Assembly: GCF_011043555.1 (NCBI RefSeq)
Contig: NZ_JAAKGS010000001.1
Coordinates: 124,001 to 188,000 of the forward strand
Reading direction: 5' to 3'
Origin: Sphingobacterium sp. SGR-19
GTDB taxonomy: Bacteria > Bacteroidota > Bacteroidia > Sphingobacteriales > Sphingobacteriaceae
Length of the DNA: 64,000 bases
Below, in pieces: positions 54,365-63,100 of the stretch (positions are counted from its first letter, which is position 1; every line of letters starts with the position of its first letter). Below the pieces are notes generated by a model that saw only the letters and a list, made by a program, of their open reading frames with translations, had not been told where the DNA came from and searched no databases. The position numbers were made by a program, and so were the translations under genes.

Positions 54365-54392
54365 AAAAGCTTCTCTGAAAAGAGAAGCTTTT
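54365..54392 (-). terminator. Terminator of tRNA-His
   Basis: AAAAGCTTCTCT (54365-54376) and AGAGAAGCTTTT (54381-54392) form a perfect 12-bp stem with a GAAA loop (TTTC on the minus strand). On the minus strand it directly follows the tRNA and is trailed by T residues. Confidence 0.8.
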
Positions 54393-54393
54393 G

Positions 54394-54468
54394 GGTAAGC
54401 AATGGGGCTCGAACCCACGACCCCTAGAACCACAATCTAGTGCTCTAACCAACTGAGCTATGCCTACC
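54394..54468 (-). tRNA. tRNA-His (anticodon GTG)
   Basis: The minus strand folds as a complete cloverleaf: extra G at position -1 opposite discriminator C73, acceptor GTAGGCA/TGCTTAC, D arm GCTC/GAGC, anticodon stem CTAGA/TCTAG around loop TTGTGGT (anticodon GTG) and T arm GTGGG-TTCGAGC-CCCAT. G-1:C73 is the histidine identity pair. CCA is not encoded. Confidence 0.95.
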
Positions 54469-54599
54469 GTGATTTTGATGACACAAAAGTAGGACAATTC
54501 CCCATACACTCCAAATATTTTTAAACAAAAAATAGGGGTATAAAGCGAAGAAGTTCATTTATAACGAGATAATTTTATCAGCCCAATGCTAAATAGGGG

Positions 54600-55007
54600 T
54601 TACTTCATGTTAATAACCTCATCTACGATATATCGGGTGTTGCCACGCCACGGTAATACGCCGTGATATTCTTTATAATGCAAATCAAAATACTTACCGC
54701 TATTCAGCTCCAGTATGCTAAAAATGGAATCGCTTTCCACCGAAAATTCAAACTCATTGCTTGATACGCCGCTACCGGTTTGGGTCCTTAATCCCTCTTG
54801 AATCAACTTACCTTCATACGTTTTAAAAAGGTTTCCCTTTTTTACCGCGAAATTGAGATAACCTGATTTTACACCTTCACCAAATACGAAATAGTATTTA
54901 TAGTAAACCCAGCCACCTACAGTAAGAAATATGATGATAAGCAGCCAAGCCAGGACTTTTCCAAAAACTCCCGACTTTTTCTTTTCTGTGTTTTGAGATG
55001 TCGTCAT
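54600..55007 (-). CDS. Hypothetical single-pass membrane protein
   Basis: A 135-residue protein with a lysine-rich N terminus, one membrane helix (VLAWLLIIIFLTVGGWVYYKYY, about residues 18-39) and a C-terminal domain with conserved-looking stretches SGYLNFAVKKGNLFKTYEGKL and SGKYFDLHYKEYHG. It resembles small Bacteroidota proteins sometimes annotated by error as 6-phosphogluconate dehydrogenase; nothing here supports that enzyme. It starts 8 bp after the ABC permease stop and is probably co-transcribed with the ABC exporter. Role unknown. Confidence 0.7.
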   Translation of the reverse strand: MTTSQNTEKKKSGVFGKVLAWLLIIIFLTVGGWVYYKYYFVFGEGVKSGYLNFAVKKGNLFKTYEGKLIQEGLRTQTGSGVSSNEFEFSVESDSIFSILELNSGKYFDLHYKEYHGVLPWRGNTRYIVDEVINMK

Positions 55008-55015
55008 TCTAATCT

Positions 55016-56335
55016 CTATCTTTTATAATTAAACCATTTTATAAGTTCTTTTAAACTTGCTTTTTTGCCGTACATTAAAATTCCCACACGATATATGCGT
55101 GCGGCAAACCAAGTCGTGAGAATAAATCCCCCAATGAGCAGAGCGGCAGATAATACAATCTGCCAAGTAGGTACACCGAATGGAATACGAACCAACATGG
55201 CAACGGGCGACGTAAACGGAATCATGCTTAACCATGTTGCTATACTGCCGTGAGGGTCGTTGATCAGTACCCCAAATGATAGGACATAGGGTATTAACAG
55301 CGGCATGGTTATCGGCATGGTAAATTGCCCTGCTTCTGTTTCATTGTCTACGGCGGAGCCTACTGCGGCGAATAAAGCGCTATACAGGAGATATCCTCCA
55401 AAGAAGAAAACAAAAAAGCAGATCGTAAGCTCGGTGAAATCCACGGAATCAAGTGCGGCCATCCAATCAAAGTCTGCATTTGCGGTCGTAGACTGTTCGC
55501 CGGGCAATTCACGCATATTACGCCCCATAGCCTGCTGAGCTACCTCTTTATCGTTGAATAAAGCGGTTGAAAAGATCGTCATTAAGGTCAAAGAAAGAAT
55601 AATCCAAAGCACAAATTGCGTGATGCCGACCAAACCGATCCCAATAATCTTTCCCATCATCAACTGGAACGGCTTTACGGAAGATATGACGACCTCTACA
55701 ATACGGTTTGATTTTTCCTCTATGACACCACGCATCACTTGGGTCCCAAAAAGCACTAACGATAAATAAATTAAGAAACACAATCCCATTGCAATACCCA
55801 TCGCAACTTCCGTATGGCTATCCTTAGCGTCTCCGGTTTCGGTAACCTCCTTTGCAGCAATTTGGATGTTGTCGTTAATGTTGCGAATACGATCTGCATT
55901 CAGCCCCATTTTGCGATATTGTTCATTACGGATAATTTCTCGGAGCTGTGACCTGACCTCGTTTTGTGTGCCTATATTGGGTTTTCCGGAAGATAATAGT
56001 TCGATTTTCCTAGCAGTATAGAAGTCAGCGGGTATGATTAACAGGTTGGTGTTCTTAGCCCCATTTTTTAAGTTTTTAATCTGCTCTTGCAGATCCGTAT
56101 TTGAAAAAGAATAGGTAATGTTTTTATTATTTTTTAACTGATCGGCAATTGATCCCTCTTCGTCAACAACATGTACAATCGCATGGGTATCCTCATAACT
56201 CTGTTTGGTAAGAAAAAATATAGCCACATACATGCCGATAAACAACATGGGCACAAGAAACGTCACCAGCAAAAAAGATTTTTTCTTTACACGGCTAAAA
56301 TATTCCCGATTGATGATTAATAATATTTTATGCAT
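55016..56335 (-). CDS. ABC-2 type transporter permease (NatB-like)
   Basis: A 439-residue permease with a first membrane helix after INREYFSRVKKKSFLLVTFLV, a large extracytoplasmic loop (about residues 45-170) and five or six C-terminal helices (FLIYLSLVLFGTQVMRGVIEEKSNRI near 190, then PFQLMMGKIIGIGLVGITQ). This is the ABC-2 / NatB-type arrangement that partners a NatA-like ATPase. The ATG at 56335 is used because it starts inside the last codons of the ATPase gene (8-bp overlap, coupling). Substrate unknown; Na+ or small-molecule export is the family precedent. Confidence 0.88.
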   Translation of the reverse strand: MHKILLIINREYFSRVKKKSFLLVTFLVPMLFIGMYVAIFFLTKQSYEDTHAIVHVVDEEGSIADQLKNNKNITYSFSNTDLQEQIKNLKNGAKNTNLLIIPADFYTARKIELLSSGKPNIGTQNEVRSQLREIIRNEQYRKMGLNADRIRNINDNIQIAAKEVTETGDAKDSHTEVAMGIAMGLCFLIYLSLVLFGTQVMRGVIEEKSNRIVEVVISSVKPFQLMMGKIIGIGLVGITQFVLWIILSLTLMTIFSTALFNDKEVAQQAMGRNMRELPGEQSTTANADFDWMAALDSVDFTELTICFFVFFFGGYLLYSALFAAVGSAVDNETEAGQFTMPITMPLLIPYVLSFGVLINDPHGSIATWLSMIPFTSPVAMLVRIPFGVPTWQIVLSAALLIGGFILTTWFAARIYRVGILMYGKKASLKELIKWFNYKR

Positions 56336-57266
56336 GGTGGATATACTTGTTATTAGTCGATCCGCTAACTTGATCAATAAAAATATCGTGCATAGATGGA
56401 ATAACTTCCTTCACTTGACGTATCTTCACTTGGGAAATCAAGTATAATAAAATATCATTCAATGAATTGTCTTCCTGTACACGAATAGTGACTTCACGGC
56501 TGTCAGTCGTTGTTTTTTCTTCCACTACTTCAAATAACGATGTCCCTATGAAGCTTGGAATGATGCCATCTTGTTCTTTAAATTCAATTACATACATTTG
56601 ATTTTGGTAAGAACGCTTTATCTTCCGGACCGGGCCATCCAGTACTTTTTTCGATTTATTAATCAGCGCGATATTATCACAAAGTTCTTCGACCGATTCC
56701 ATGCGGTGCGTAGAATAAATAATGGTAGCCCCTTTTTTGTTCAGTTCCAGAATTTCCTCCTGTATCAGCTGTGCATTAACGGGGTCAAATCCCGAAAAGG
56801 GTTCGTCGAGGATAATAAGATCCGGTTCATGTACGACAGTCGCAACGAATTGTACCTTTTGTTGCATGCCCTTACTGAGATCCTCCACTTTTTTGTCCCA
56901 CCAGCTTTCGATCTGTAACTTTTCAAACCAGCGCTGAATGCGCTGTTTAGCATCCCTTTTCGACAATCCTTTGAGTTGTGCCAAATAGAGCATCTGTTCG
57001 CCGATCTTCATTTTTTTATATAACCCGCGTTCTTCCGGCAGATAGCCGATGCGCTCTATATGTTTGGGATGAAGAAGCTCCCCATCGAAATAAATTTCAC
57101 CACTATCTGGTCCAGTAATCTGATTGATAATACGGATAAGGGATGTCTTTCCAGCGCCATTGGGGCCTAAAAGACCGAAAATACTACCTTTGGGTACATG
57201 CAAGGACACGTCATCCAAAGCGCGGTGATTACTATATTGTTTAACGATATGACGGATGTCTAGCAT
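56328..57266 (-). CDS. ABC transporter ATP-binding protein (NatA-like)
   Basis: A 312-residue ABC ATPase. Walker A GLLGPNGAGKTSLIRI (about residues 32-47), signature VEDLSKGMQQKVQFVA (about 132), Walker B DLIILDEPFSGFDP (about 152) and switch His STHRMESVEEL (about 184) are intact. The C-terminal ~90 residues form the regulatory domain typical of ABC-2 exporters. It is the first gene of an apparent operon with the permease and a small membrane protein. Confidence 0.93.
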   Translation of the reverse strand: MLDIRHIVKQYSNHRALDDVSLHVPKGSIFGLLGPNGAGKTSLIRIINQITGPDSGEIYFDGELLHPKHIERIGYLPEERGLYKKMKIGEQMLYLAQLKGLSKRDAKQRIQRWFEKLQIESWWDKKVEDLSKGMQQKVQFVATVVHEPDLIILDEPFSGFDPVNAQLIQEEILELNKKGATIIYSTHRMESVEELCDNIALINKSKKVLDGPVRKIKRSYQNQMYVIEFKEQDGIIPSFIGTSLFEVVEEKTTTDSREVTIRVQEDNSLNDILLYLISQVKIRQVKEVIPSMHDIFIDQVSGSTNNKYIHHA

Positions 57267-57420
57267 ATAACGCGTATTTTGCTGCTAATATACTTATGAT
57301 TTCAGAGATTAACCGCTTTTCTTTTCCAGTTTTATAATCGGCAAATCTGATGGTGGAAATTGGTAGATCACTTTTTAACCGTTTACTTTCGTGTTTTCTA
57401 GATGATCGGTAGTTTTTTGG

Positions 57421-58371
57421 TCAGTTGCGGAAATTTTGTGTAACCATTAAGCCATATATACCGCCATCAAGGATACCGATTCCTACACGGCCGAATGTTT
57501 TTCGAAGGATATTGGCGCGATGTCCCGGTGAATTCATTAACCCATCGTGGGCCAAAAGGAGATTTTGTGCAATTGCCAAGTTTTCGCCTGCTACGACAAA
57601 CCTGATGTTAGCTGCGCGGATACGGTCAAACGGTGTCTGTCCTTCCAGGGAAATATGCGAAAAATAGCTCCTGGCAAACATATCTTTCGCGTGTTGGCGC
57701 GCTACGGGTGTCAGTTCTTCATCTAGCGTCAGCGCCCCTAGGTTCGCCTTTGTCCGTTCATCGTTTATAAGGTCGAGCATTTGGCTCTCCAAATCTGGTC
57801 TCGGCTTCGGATTCGCCACTACAAAGGGGAGGCGTACGCTTTCCGACGATTTGGGATCGATAGTCATCTTATTGATGGATCGGTTTACAGCTTCGAGCGC
57901 TGGCGCGAATGGTTGTTCGATTTGCGTCAATATGTTTGTCAGCTGTTCTGCGATTTTACTTTCCCGTGTTCGCAATATCAGGGATTCCGAGAATGGCAAT
58001 AGGAGCAAAAGGGTAGCGGTAATAGCGGCGTAAAGAAATCCTGTGACAATACCTGGTAAAAATCCAAAAATGTTGTTCAATCGATGTTTCTGAATTTTTA
58101 ACGGAATAGCGTTCAGGGTCTTGGCCGCTAACAAAGACAGGATCGAACCAACGATAAGCAAGGTGAATAGGAATGATAGGGGCATTGTCCATACACTGGA
58201 TGTGATATTTGTTTCGATAAGCTGCGCTACATGTCTATATAATGCAAACGTAATCAGCAAACTTCCTAGCCAAGAGGCTAACCCTGCCATTCCGGCAAAG
58301 AACCCCTTGGTCACCCCATTCCCTACGGAGATGAAGAAAATCAGCAGAAGTATGATATCAATTATGTTCAT
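57421..58371 (-). CDS. CvpA-like membrane domain fused to a CAP (SCP/PR1) domain
   Basis: A 317-residue protein. The N-terminal half is a CvpA/colicin V production-type membrane domain with four helices (IIDIILLLIFFISVGNGVTKGF start, GLASWLGSLLITFALY, then two more to about residue 140). After a linker (about 140-190) comes a CAP/SCP domain: MLDLINDERTKANLGALTLDE, ARQHAKDMFARSYFSHIS (His), RFVVAGENLAIA (Glu) and LMNSPGHRANILRKTFGRVGIGI (His), the four cavity residues of the family. The CAP part would face the periplasm. The ATG at 58371 is chosen over one six codons upstream because CvpA proteins start close to MIIDI. Confidence 0.85.
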   Translation of the reverse strand: MNIIDIILLLIFFISVGNGVTKGFFAGMAGLASWLGSLLITFALYRHVAQLIETNITSSVWTMPLSFLFTLLIVGSILSLLAAKTLNAIPLKIQKHRLNNIFGFLPGIVTGFLYAAITATLLLLLPFSESLILRTRESKIAEQLTNILTQIEQPFAPALEAVNRSINKMTIDPKSSESVRLPFVVANPKPRPDLESQMLDLINDERTKANLGALTLDEELTPVARQHAKDMFARSYFSHISLEGQTPFDRIRAANIRFVVAGENLAIAQNLLLAHDGLMNSPGHRANILRKTFGRVGIGILDGGIYGLMVTQNFRN

Positions 58372-58482
58372 ATTGTTCCAATAGGACAACGGAGATGATT
58401 AAATTGTTTTTGTTGTCTAGAACCAAACACATCTGTGTCCGTTCTTCATATACGACGGATTGTCGACGATAAAGCATAGATC

Positions 58483-59280
58483 ATGAAAAACGATAACTTA
58501 AAAAAGTATGCGCTCATTACAGGCGGGACTGCTGGCATAGGGCTGGAACTTGCAAGACTTTTTGCAAAAGATAATTATAACCTTGTTTTGGTGGCACGAG
58601 ATGATGCTCGGCTTTCCAGTGTCAAGACTGAGTTAGAAACAGAATTCGATATCGAAGTCGTTACGATTTCGCAGGACTTGGCTGCTTTCAATGCCGCCGC
58701 GGAGGTCTATCGGCAAGTCGCCGATAAGCATATCTTTATCGATATACTAGTCAACGATGCCGGACAGGGGGAATATGGGCTGTTTGTTAAAGCAGACTTG
58801 AATAGGCTACTGGAGATTATCCAACTCAATATCGTAGCGACGACCTGCCTGACCCATTTTTTTCTGAAAGATATGTTAGCGCATGAAAGGGGCAAGATTT
58901 TACAGTTGGGATCGATAGCGTCTGAAATTCCTGGCCCTTGGCAGGCAGTTTATCATGCAACAAAAGCATTTGTCCTTTCGCTTTCGGAGGCAATAAGACA
59001 GGAGATATCTGATAGCAATGTGACCATTACGGTCTTAGAACCGGGTGCTACAGACACGGATTTCTTCAACAAAGCTGGTATGACCGGATCAAAAATAATG
59101 GACCAAAAGCTTAGTGATCCTAAGAAAGTAGCAAAGGATGGCTACAGCGCATTGATGGCGGGTAAGGACAAGGTAATCTCTGGTGTTAAAAACAAGTTAA
59201 TGATCGCCGCGAGTAACCTCATGTCCGATAGCCAGGCTACCCGGCAAATGGAGAAGATGCAGGAGCCGAAAAAAAAGTAA
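58483..59280 (+). CDS. Short-chain dehydrogenase/reductase (SDR family)
   Basis: A 265-residue classical SDR. TGGTAGIGLELARLFAK (about residues 13-29) is the NAD(P)-binding glycine motif, LVNDAGQGEYG (about 87) the NAG equivalent, and YHATKAFVLSLSEAIRQE (about 155) holds the catalytic Tyr-x3-Lys; the catalytic Ser is in LGSIASEIPGP. The VARDD after the second strand suggests NADP preference. The substrate is not evident. Convergent with pckA and followed by a strong stem-loop. Confidence 0.92.
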   Translation: MKNDNLKKYALITGGTAGIGLELARLFAKDNYNLVLVARDDARLSSVKTELETEFDIEVVTISQDLAAFNAAAEVYRQVADKHIFIDILVNDAGQGEYGLFVKADLNRLLEIIQLNIVATTCLTHFFLKDMLAHERGKILQLGSIASEIPGPWQAVYHATKAFVLSLSEAIRQEISDSNVTITVLEPGATDTDFFNKAGMTGSKIMDQKLSDPKKVAKDGYSALMAGKDKVISGVKNKLMIAASNLMSDSQATRQMEKMQEPKKK

Positions 59281-59288
59281 CGAGTGTA

Positions 59289-59359
59289 GGGTAGCATCCA
59301 GCTACTATTTGGTCGGACGGCGCGGGCGTTGTCCGACTAAACTTTTGCTGTTGCTACCC
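59289..59359. terminator. Nested hairpins between SDR gene and pckA
   Basis: An outer stem GGGTAGCA (59289-59296) / TGCTACCC (59352-59359) encloses a GC-rich stem built on GTCGGAC (59312-59318) / GTCCGAC (59331-59337), which extends inward with G-U pairs. It lies at the 3' ends of two convergent genes and probably ends both transcripts, though long T-tracts are lacking. Confidence 0.5.
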
Positions 59360-59372
59360 CATATACGGCGGC

Positions 59373-60986
59373 TTATGCTTTTCCAAAGCTGATAGCGCTT
59401 TCTTGTGGTTCCTGATCCTGTCTGTTTGAAATTGATTCGTACTTTTTAAAGTTCTTTTCGAATAAAGTCTGAAGCTTGGTGGCCTGAAAATTGTATGCGT
59501 CTGCGTCGTCCCACATTTCTGCCGGATTTAATATCTCGTTCGGAACCTCCGCACAGGTCGTAGGAAACTTAAGTCCAAATGTAGGATGCGTTTCAAAAGT
59601 TGCGTCTTTCAATGATCCGTTTAAAGCTGATTTAATTAGCGCCCTTGTGTATGCCAGCTTTATCCTTCTACCAACTCCATATGGTCCGGCGATCCAACCC
59701 GTATTGACAAGCCAAACGTCTACGTCTTGTTTCGTTATTTTCTCACCCAGAAGCTCCGCATAAACAGTTGGGTGTAGTGGGAGAAATGCCTCCCCGAAAC
59801 AGGCCGAAAATACAGCTTTTGGCGCTTTGACACCGCATTCAGTTCCGGCAATTTTTGCGGTGTAACCCGAGAGAAAGTGGTACATAGCCTGTTCGCGAGT
59901 TAATAGAGATATTGGTGGAAGGACGCCAAATGCATCTGCTGTCAAGAAAAATATATTCTGTGGCTTTCTTCCCACACCAGATTTAACGCTGTTGTCCACA
60001 TGCTCGATGGGATATGCAACTCTCGTGTTCTCCGTTTTCGTTACGTCATCATAGTTCGGTGTGCGGGTATTGGGAATGAAGACAACATTTTCAATAAGCG
60101 ATCCGAATCGGATTGCTTTAAATATCTGCGGTTCTTTGTCTTTCGATAAGCCTACACATTTAGCATAGCAACCCCCTTCAAAGTTAAAAACGCCATTATC
60201 ATCCCAACCATGCTCATCGTCCCCAATAAGCATACGGTTTATGTCTGCAGAAAGTGTTGTCTTTCCTGTGCCCGAAAGTCCGAAGAAAAGTGCAACATTA
60301 CCTTCTCGATCCTGATTTGCTGCACAATGCATAGGAAGAACGTTATGTATCGTCGGCATAAGATAATTCATTACCGAGAACATCGACTTCTTTATCTCTC
60401 CTGTGTACCCCGTTCCACCGATCAGGATTACTTTTCTTGATAAGTTGATAATTACGAAATTAGGATTTTTGAGTCCGAGTCGGCCGTGACAATCACAACG
60501 GTAACCTGCTGCTGCCAATATTGACCACTCGGGTTGCTGACCTCCCTTGGCAACTGCGTCTTCAATAAAAAGATTTTTTGCGAAGATACATTGATAGGCG
60601 GTCTCTGTAACTGTTCTTACGGACAAACTGTACTTATCGTTTGCGCCCACAACCGAATCCAGTACATAGGTTTCCCTATCAGATAAATACCTGCCCATTT
60701 CATGGAACAAAAACTGAAAAGATTCTTCAGAAATGGGTTGGTTTATTTCACCCCACCATATATTCGTTCGGGACAGCGGATCGTCCACAATATATCTGTC
60801 TTGCGGGGATCGCCCTGTGAAATGTCCGGTACTGGCCACTAGCGCCCCGGTGTCAGAAAGTACGCCTTCTCGGTGCAATATGGCTTTCTCCACAAGTTCA
60901 GGAACATCTTTCTGATAATTTACTTTAGCCGTATCCGAAATCGATAAATAACGCAAATCTGGTCTCTTTTCCAATGATTTTTTCAT
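59373..60986 (-). CDS. pckA: Phosphoenolpyruvate carboxykinase (ATP)
   Basis: A 537-residue enzyme that interconverts oxaloacetate plus ATP and phosphoenolpyruvate plus CO2 in gluconeogenesis. Motifs: STGHFTGRSPQDRYIVDD (about residue 51), the kinase-1a P-loop FGLSGTGKTTLSADINR (about 237), kinase-2 LIGDDEHGWDDNGVFNFEGGCYAK (about 256) and NVVFIPNTRTPNYDDVTKTENTRVAYP (about 302). The length is normal. The upstream region carries two 20-bp direct repeats, so it is probably regulated. The Lrp-type gene is next in the same orientation. Confidence 0.96.
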   Translation of the reverse strand: MKKSLEKRPDLRYLSISDTAKVNYQKDVPELVEKAILHREGVLSDTGALVASTGHFTGRSPQDRYIVDDPLSRTNIWWGEINQPISEESFQFLFHEMGRYLSDRETYVLDSVVGANDKYSLSVRTVTETAYQCIFAKNLFIEDAVAKGGQQPEWSILAAAGYRCDCHGRLGLKNPNFVIINLSRKVILIGGTGYTGEIKKSMFSVMNYLMPTIHNVLPMHCAANQDREGNVALFFGLSGTGKTTLSADINRMLIGDDEHGWDDNGVFNFEGGCYAKCVGLSKDKEPQIFKAIRFGSLIENVVFIPNTRTPNYDDVTKTENTRVAYPIEHVDNSVKSGVGRKPQNIFFLTADAFGVLPPISLLTREQAMYHFLSGYTAKIAGTECGVKAPKAVFSACFGEAFLPLHPTVYAELLGEKITKQDVDVWLVNTGWIAGPYGVGRRIKLAYTRALIKSALNGSLKDATFETHPTFGLKFPTTCAEVPNEILNPAEMWDDADAYNFQATKLQTLFEKNFKKYESISNRQDQEPQESAISFGKA

Positions 60987-61040
60987 ATCAAATTTATTAA
61001 TGGTTGTGCACGGGAAATTTGTTTGATTCCTCGAGCAAGA

Positions 61041-61080
61041 TTCCTGAACCAGGTATCATTTTCCTAAATCAGGTATCATT
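61041..61080. promoter_or_regulatory. Tandem 20-bp direct repeat upstream of pckA
   Basis: TCCTGAACCAGGTATCATTT (61041-61060) is followed without a gap by TCCTAAATCAGGTATCATTT (61061-61080), 18 of 20 identical. It lies 55-94 bp upstream of the pckA ATG and about 170 bp downstream of the stop of the Lrp-type gene. The first copy contains CCTG-AAC-CAGG, a short palindrome. Tandem sites two helical turns apart fit dimer-of-dimer binding on one face of DNA. Confidence 0.55.
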
Positions 61081-61246
61081 TATGGTCAAATGTCTGGCTT
61101 AAAAGAGTAATATTCAATAGGCTTACTCTATTTTAGAATATTTTACTGTTTTAAAGAAAAAAACCGTGCATTGTTTTGGTTAGGGGTGATTTGCCCCAAT
61201 CTTTACCGAAGAAAATAAAGTTGCTTTTGTATATCTATGATTGATT

Positions 61247-61717
61247 CTAAATGGGGTAAGCTGTCTGACTTTTGGTTTCGGAGAGAACGAAGTATGTCTG
61301 TACTGTGTTGACATGGGGCAACACAGCCAGTTTGTACCTAAGGAAATTATGGTAAGCTTCCATATCTCTTGTAGCAATTCTCAACATAAAATCATAAGAG
61401 CCGGCCATTTGATAGCATTCCATCACTTCTGGAAATCCTAAGACCTGCTTCTCAAATTCATTCAATACTTCCGAGGTATGTGCCTTGAGAAATACTTGAG
61501 AAAACGATATTAGATCAATTCCCACTTTCTTCCTATCAAGAATCGCCACTGTGCGCTTTATAAAACCGGCATTTTTGAGCTTTTTTACGCGTTCATGGAC
61601 AGCTGTAATCGATTTATTTAAGCGATAGGACAATTCCTTATTACTCAACGAGCAGTCATTCTGTAGAAGTCTCAGTAACTTCGCATCAACCTCGTCTAAA
61701 TCATATAATCCCTTCAT
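61247..61717 (-). CDS. Lrp/AsnC-family transcriptional regulator
   Basis: A 156-residue feast/famine regulator. The N-terminal winged HTH (LDEVDAKLLRLLQNDCSLSNKELSYRL, then SITAVHERVKKLKNAGFIKR) and the C-terminal RAM (ligand) domain (VMECYQMAGSYDFMLRIATRDM) are intact. It probably forms octamers and responds to amino acids. Its position just upstream of pckA, with repeats between the two, suggests pckA as a target; this is inference. Confidence 0.93.
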   Translation of the reverse strand: MKGLYDLDEVDAKLLRLLQNDCSLSNKELSYRLNKSITAVHERVKKLKNAGFIKRTVAILDRKKVGIDLISFSQVFLKAHTSEVLNEFEKQVLGFPEVMECYQMAGSYDFMLRIATRDMEAYHNFLRYKLAVLPHVNTVQTYFVLSETKSQTAYPI

Positions 61718-61901
61718 AATATTTTAATTTATACTGTGTTTGGTTATATATATTCAAAATAACGTATAATTTCGTTAAATATAACACAGTCCAAAAAAAA
61801 TACTGGATATTCCTTTTTATTAGAAATTTTTACTAACACATGTCTAGTTTGAATCAAACTACTAAATCCGGTTGTCAGTCTATAGATGATATCGTATAAC
61901 T

Positions 61902-62318
61902 TTATTCTTTCATGACCAGCGTGAGTAACAAAAAGCTTTCTGTCAATGCCTTTACGCTATGCATCAGATTCTCTTGCAACGTTATCATTTGTCCTTTTTC
62001 TATTTGTACGGACCGGTCCTCTGTGCTGAATTCGATTTTTCCGCTTAACACCTGTACACTGATCGTACCATTTGTTTTATGTGGTTTCAATTCCGCATTT
62101 TCATGTAGTCCGATCAGCACAATCGTTATCGTCTCCGACTTAAAAATCGTAATAGAATTCCGTTCGCTATCAGCCCAAGTCGGCTCATTTTTTATTTGCT
62201 CAATGAAGCCAAACAAGTCCATTTCTACAAGAGGGGCGTTTAAGATACGTTCGCCCTCGGGACGTTGTGGAGTCGCATCATTTGATTTTTCTTTTTCGTT
62301 TAAATTGTTGTTCTCCAT
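61902..62318 (-). CDS. Small cupin-domain protein
   Basis: A 138-residue protein with a single cupin barrel: IVLIGLHENAELKPHKTNGTISVQVLSG (about residues 64-91) and IEKGQMITLQENLMHSVKALTESFLL near the end. Only some of the cupin-1 metal ligands are present (one His in PHKTNG and one in LMHSVKA). The acidic N-terminal 35 residues are unstructured. The ATG at 62318 is preferred for its GAG-rich upstream, but one at 62339 is possible. No specific function is evident; 184 bp separate it from the Lrp gene. Confidence 0.75.
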   Translation of the reverse strand: MENNNLNEKEKSNDATPQRPEGERILNAPLVEMDLFGFIEQIKNEPTWADSERNSITIFKSETITIVLIGLHENAELKPHKTNGTISVQVLSGKIEFSTEDRSVQIEKGQMITLQENLMHSVKALTESFLLLTLVMKE

Positions 62319-62465
62319 CTCTAAAAGATTTATACGCATATAATATGCTAACGATTCACGTATCGATAATGTTTTGTATTCGTGTAATTACGTCCGTAAT
62401 CGCTGTGCAGGTCGTCGCGCCAATAGTAGCTCTTGAACGAATATCAGACAAACGGGAAAAAACAT

Positions 62466-62473
62466 TACCTTTG
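62466..62473 (+). promoter_or_regulatory. -7 box before engB
   Basis: TACCTTTG fits TAnnTTTG but ends only 4 bp before the preferred ATG at 62478, so a transcript from here would be nearly leaderless. A -33 element is not seen at the standard distance. Confidence 0.3.
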
Positions 62474-62477
62474 CTGT

Positions 62478-63098
62478 ATGCTTGTAAAAACTGCTGAATT
62501 TGTCATGAGCAATACCGAGGTACGGAAACTTCCGGAACCATCGTTGCCAGAATACGCCTTTATAGGCCGTTCAAACGTGGGTAAATCGTCGTTGATCAAT
62601 GCCATGGTCAATAAAAAGGATCTAGCAAAAACATCGCAAAAACCAGGGAAGACACAACTTATCAATCATTTTATAATTAATAAAGAATGGTACCTTGTCG
62701 ACCTTCCGGGTTATGGTTTCGCGCAGACATCCAAGAAGAACCGAGCAGAATGGGAGCGTTTTATTCGAAGATATCTAACGAAACGTGAGAATTTACAATG
62801 TATTTTTGTGCTTATTGACAGCCGGCACGAGCCACAAAAAATCGATTTAGAATTTTGTTGTTGGCTAGGAGAGCAGGGGTTGCCTTTTTTGCTTGTATTT
62901 ACAAAAGCAGACAAGCAATCCAGTTTGAAGTCCGACCAAAATATCGCTCAATTCAAAAAGTCACTCCTAACCTGGTTTGAAGAGGTTCCCCCGGTTTTTT
63001 TGACGTCCGCCGAGAAGAAGCAAGGTATGGAGGAGATTTTAGCGACGATAGACGACATCAATAAGAATTTCGTTTCGCCTATTGTTGAGCAGGAATAA
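62478..63098 (+). CDS. engB: Ribosome biogenesis GTP-binding protein EngB (YihA/YsxC)
   Basis: A 206-residue GTPase for assembly of the large ribosomal subunit. G1 [16 protein letters not shown] (about residues 26-41), G3 DLPGYGFAQ (about 74), G4 VFTKADK (about 139) and G5 [13 protein letters not shown] are intact. The start at 62478 ([14 protein letters not shown]) agrees with the family's usual N terminus; the frame is open to 62433. It ends 2 bp before the prenyltransferase gene and may be coupled with it. Confidence 0.95.
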   Translation: MLVKTAEFVMSNTEVRKLPEPSLPEYAFIGRSNVGKSSLINAMVNKKDLAKTSQKPGKTQLINHFIINKEWYLVDLPGYGFAQTSKKNRAEWERFIRRYLTKRENLQCIFVLIDSRHEPQKIDLEFCCWLGEQGLPFLLVFTKADKQSSLKSDQNIAQFKKSLLTWFEEVPPVFLTSAEKKQGMEEILATIDDINKNFVSPIVEQE

Positions 63099-63100
63099 CC

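Noticed and set aside
54600-55007. Annotation as 6-phosphogluconate dehydrogenase
   Set aside because: The protein is only 135 residues with a membrane helix and has no Rossmann motif.
61912-62343. 143-codon plus-strand frame antisense to the cupin gene
   Set aside because: The minus frame has a clear cupin pattern, and the plus frame has none.
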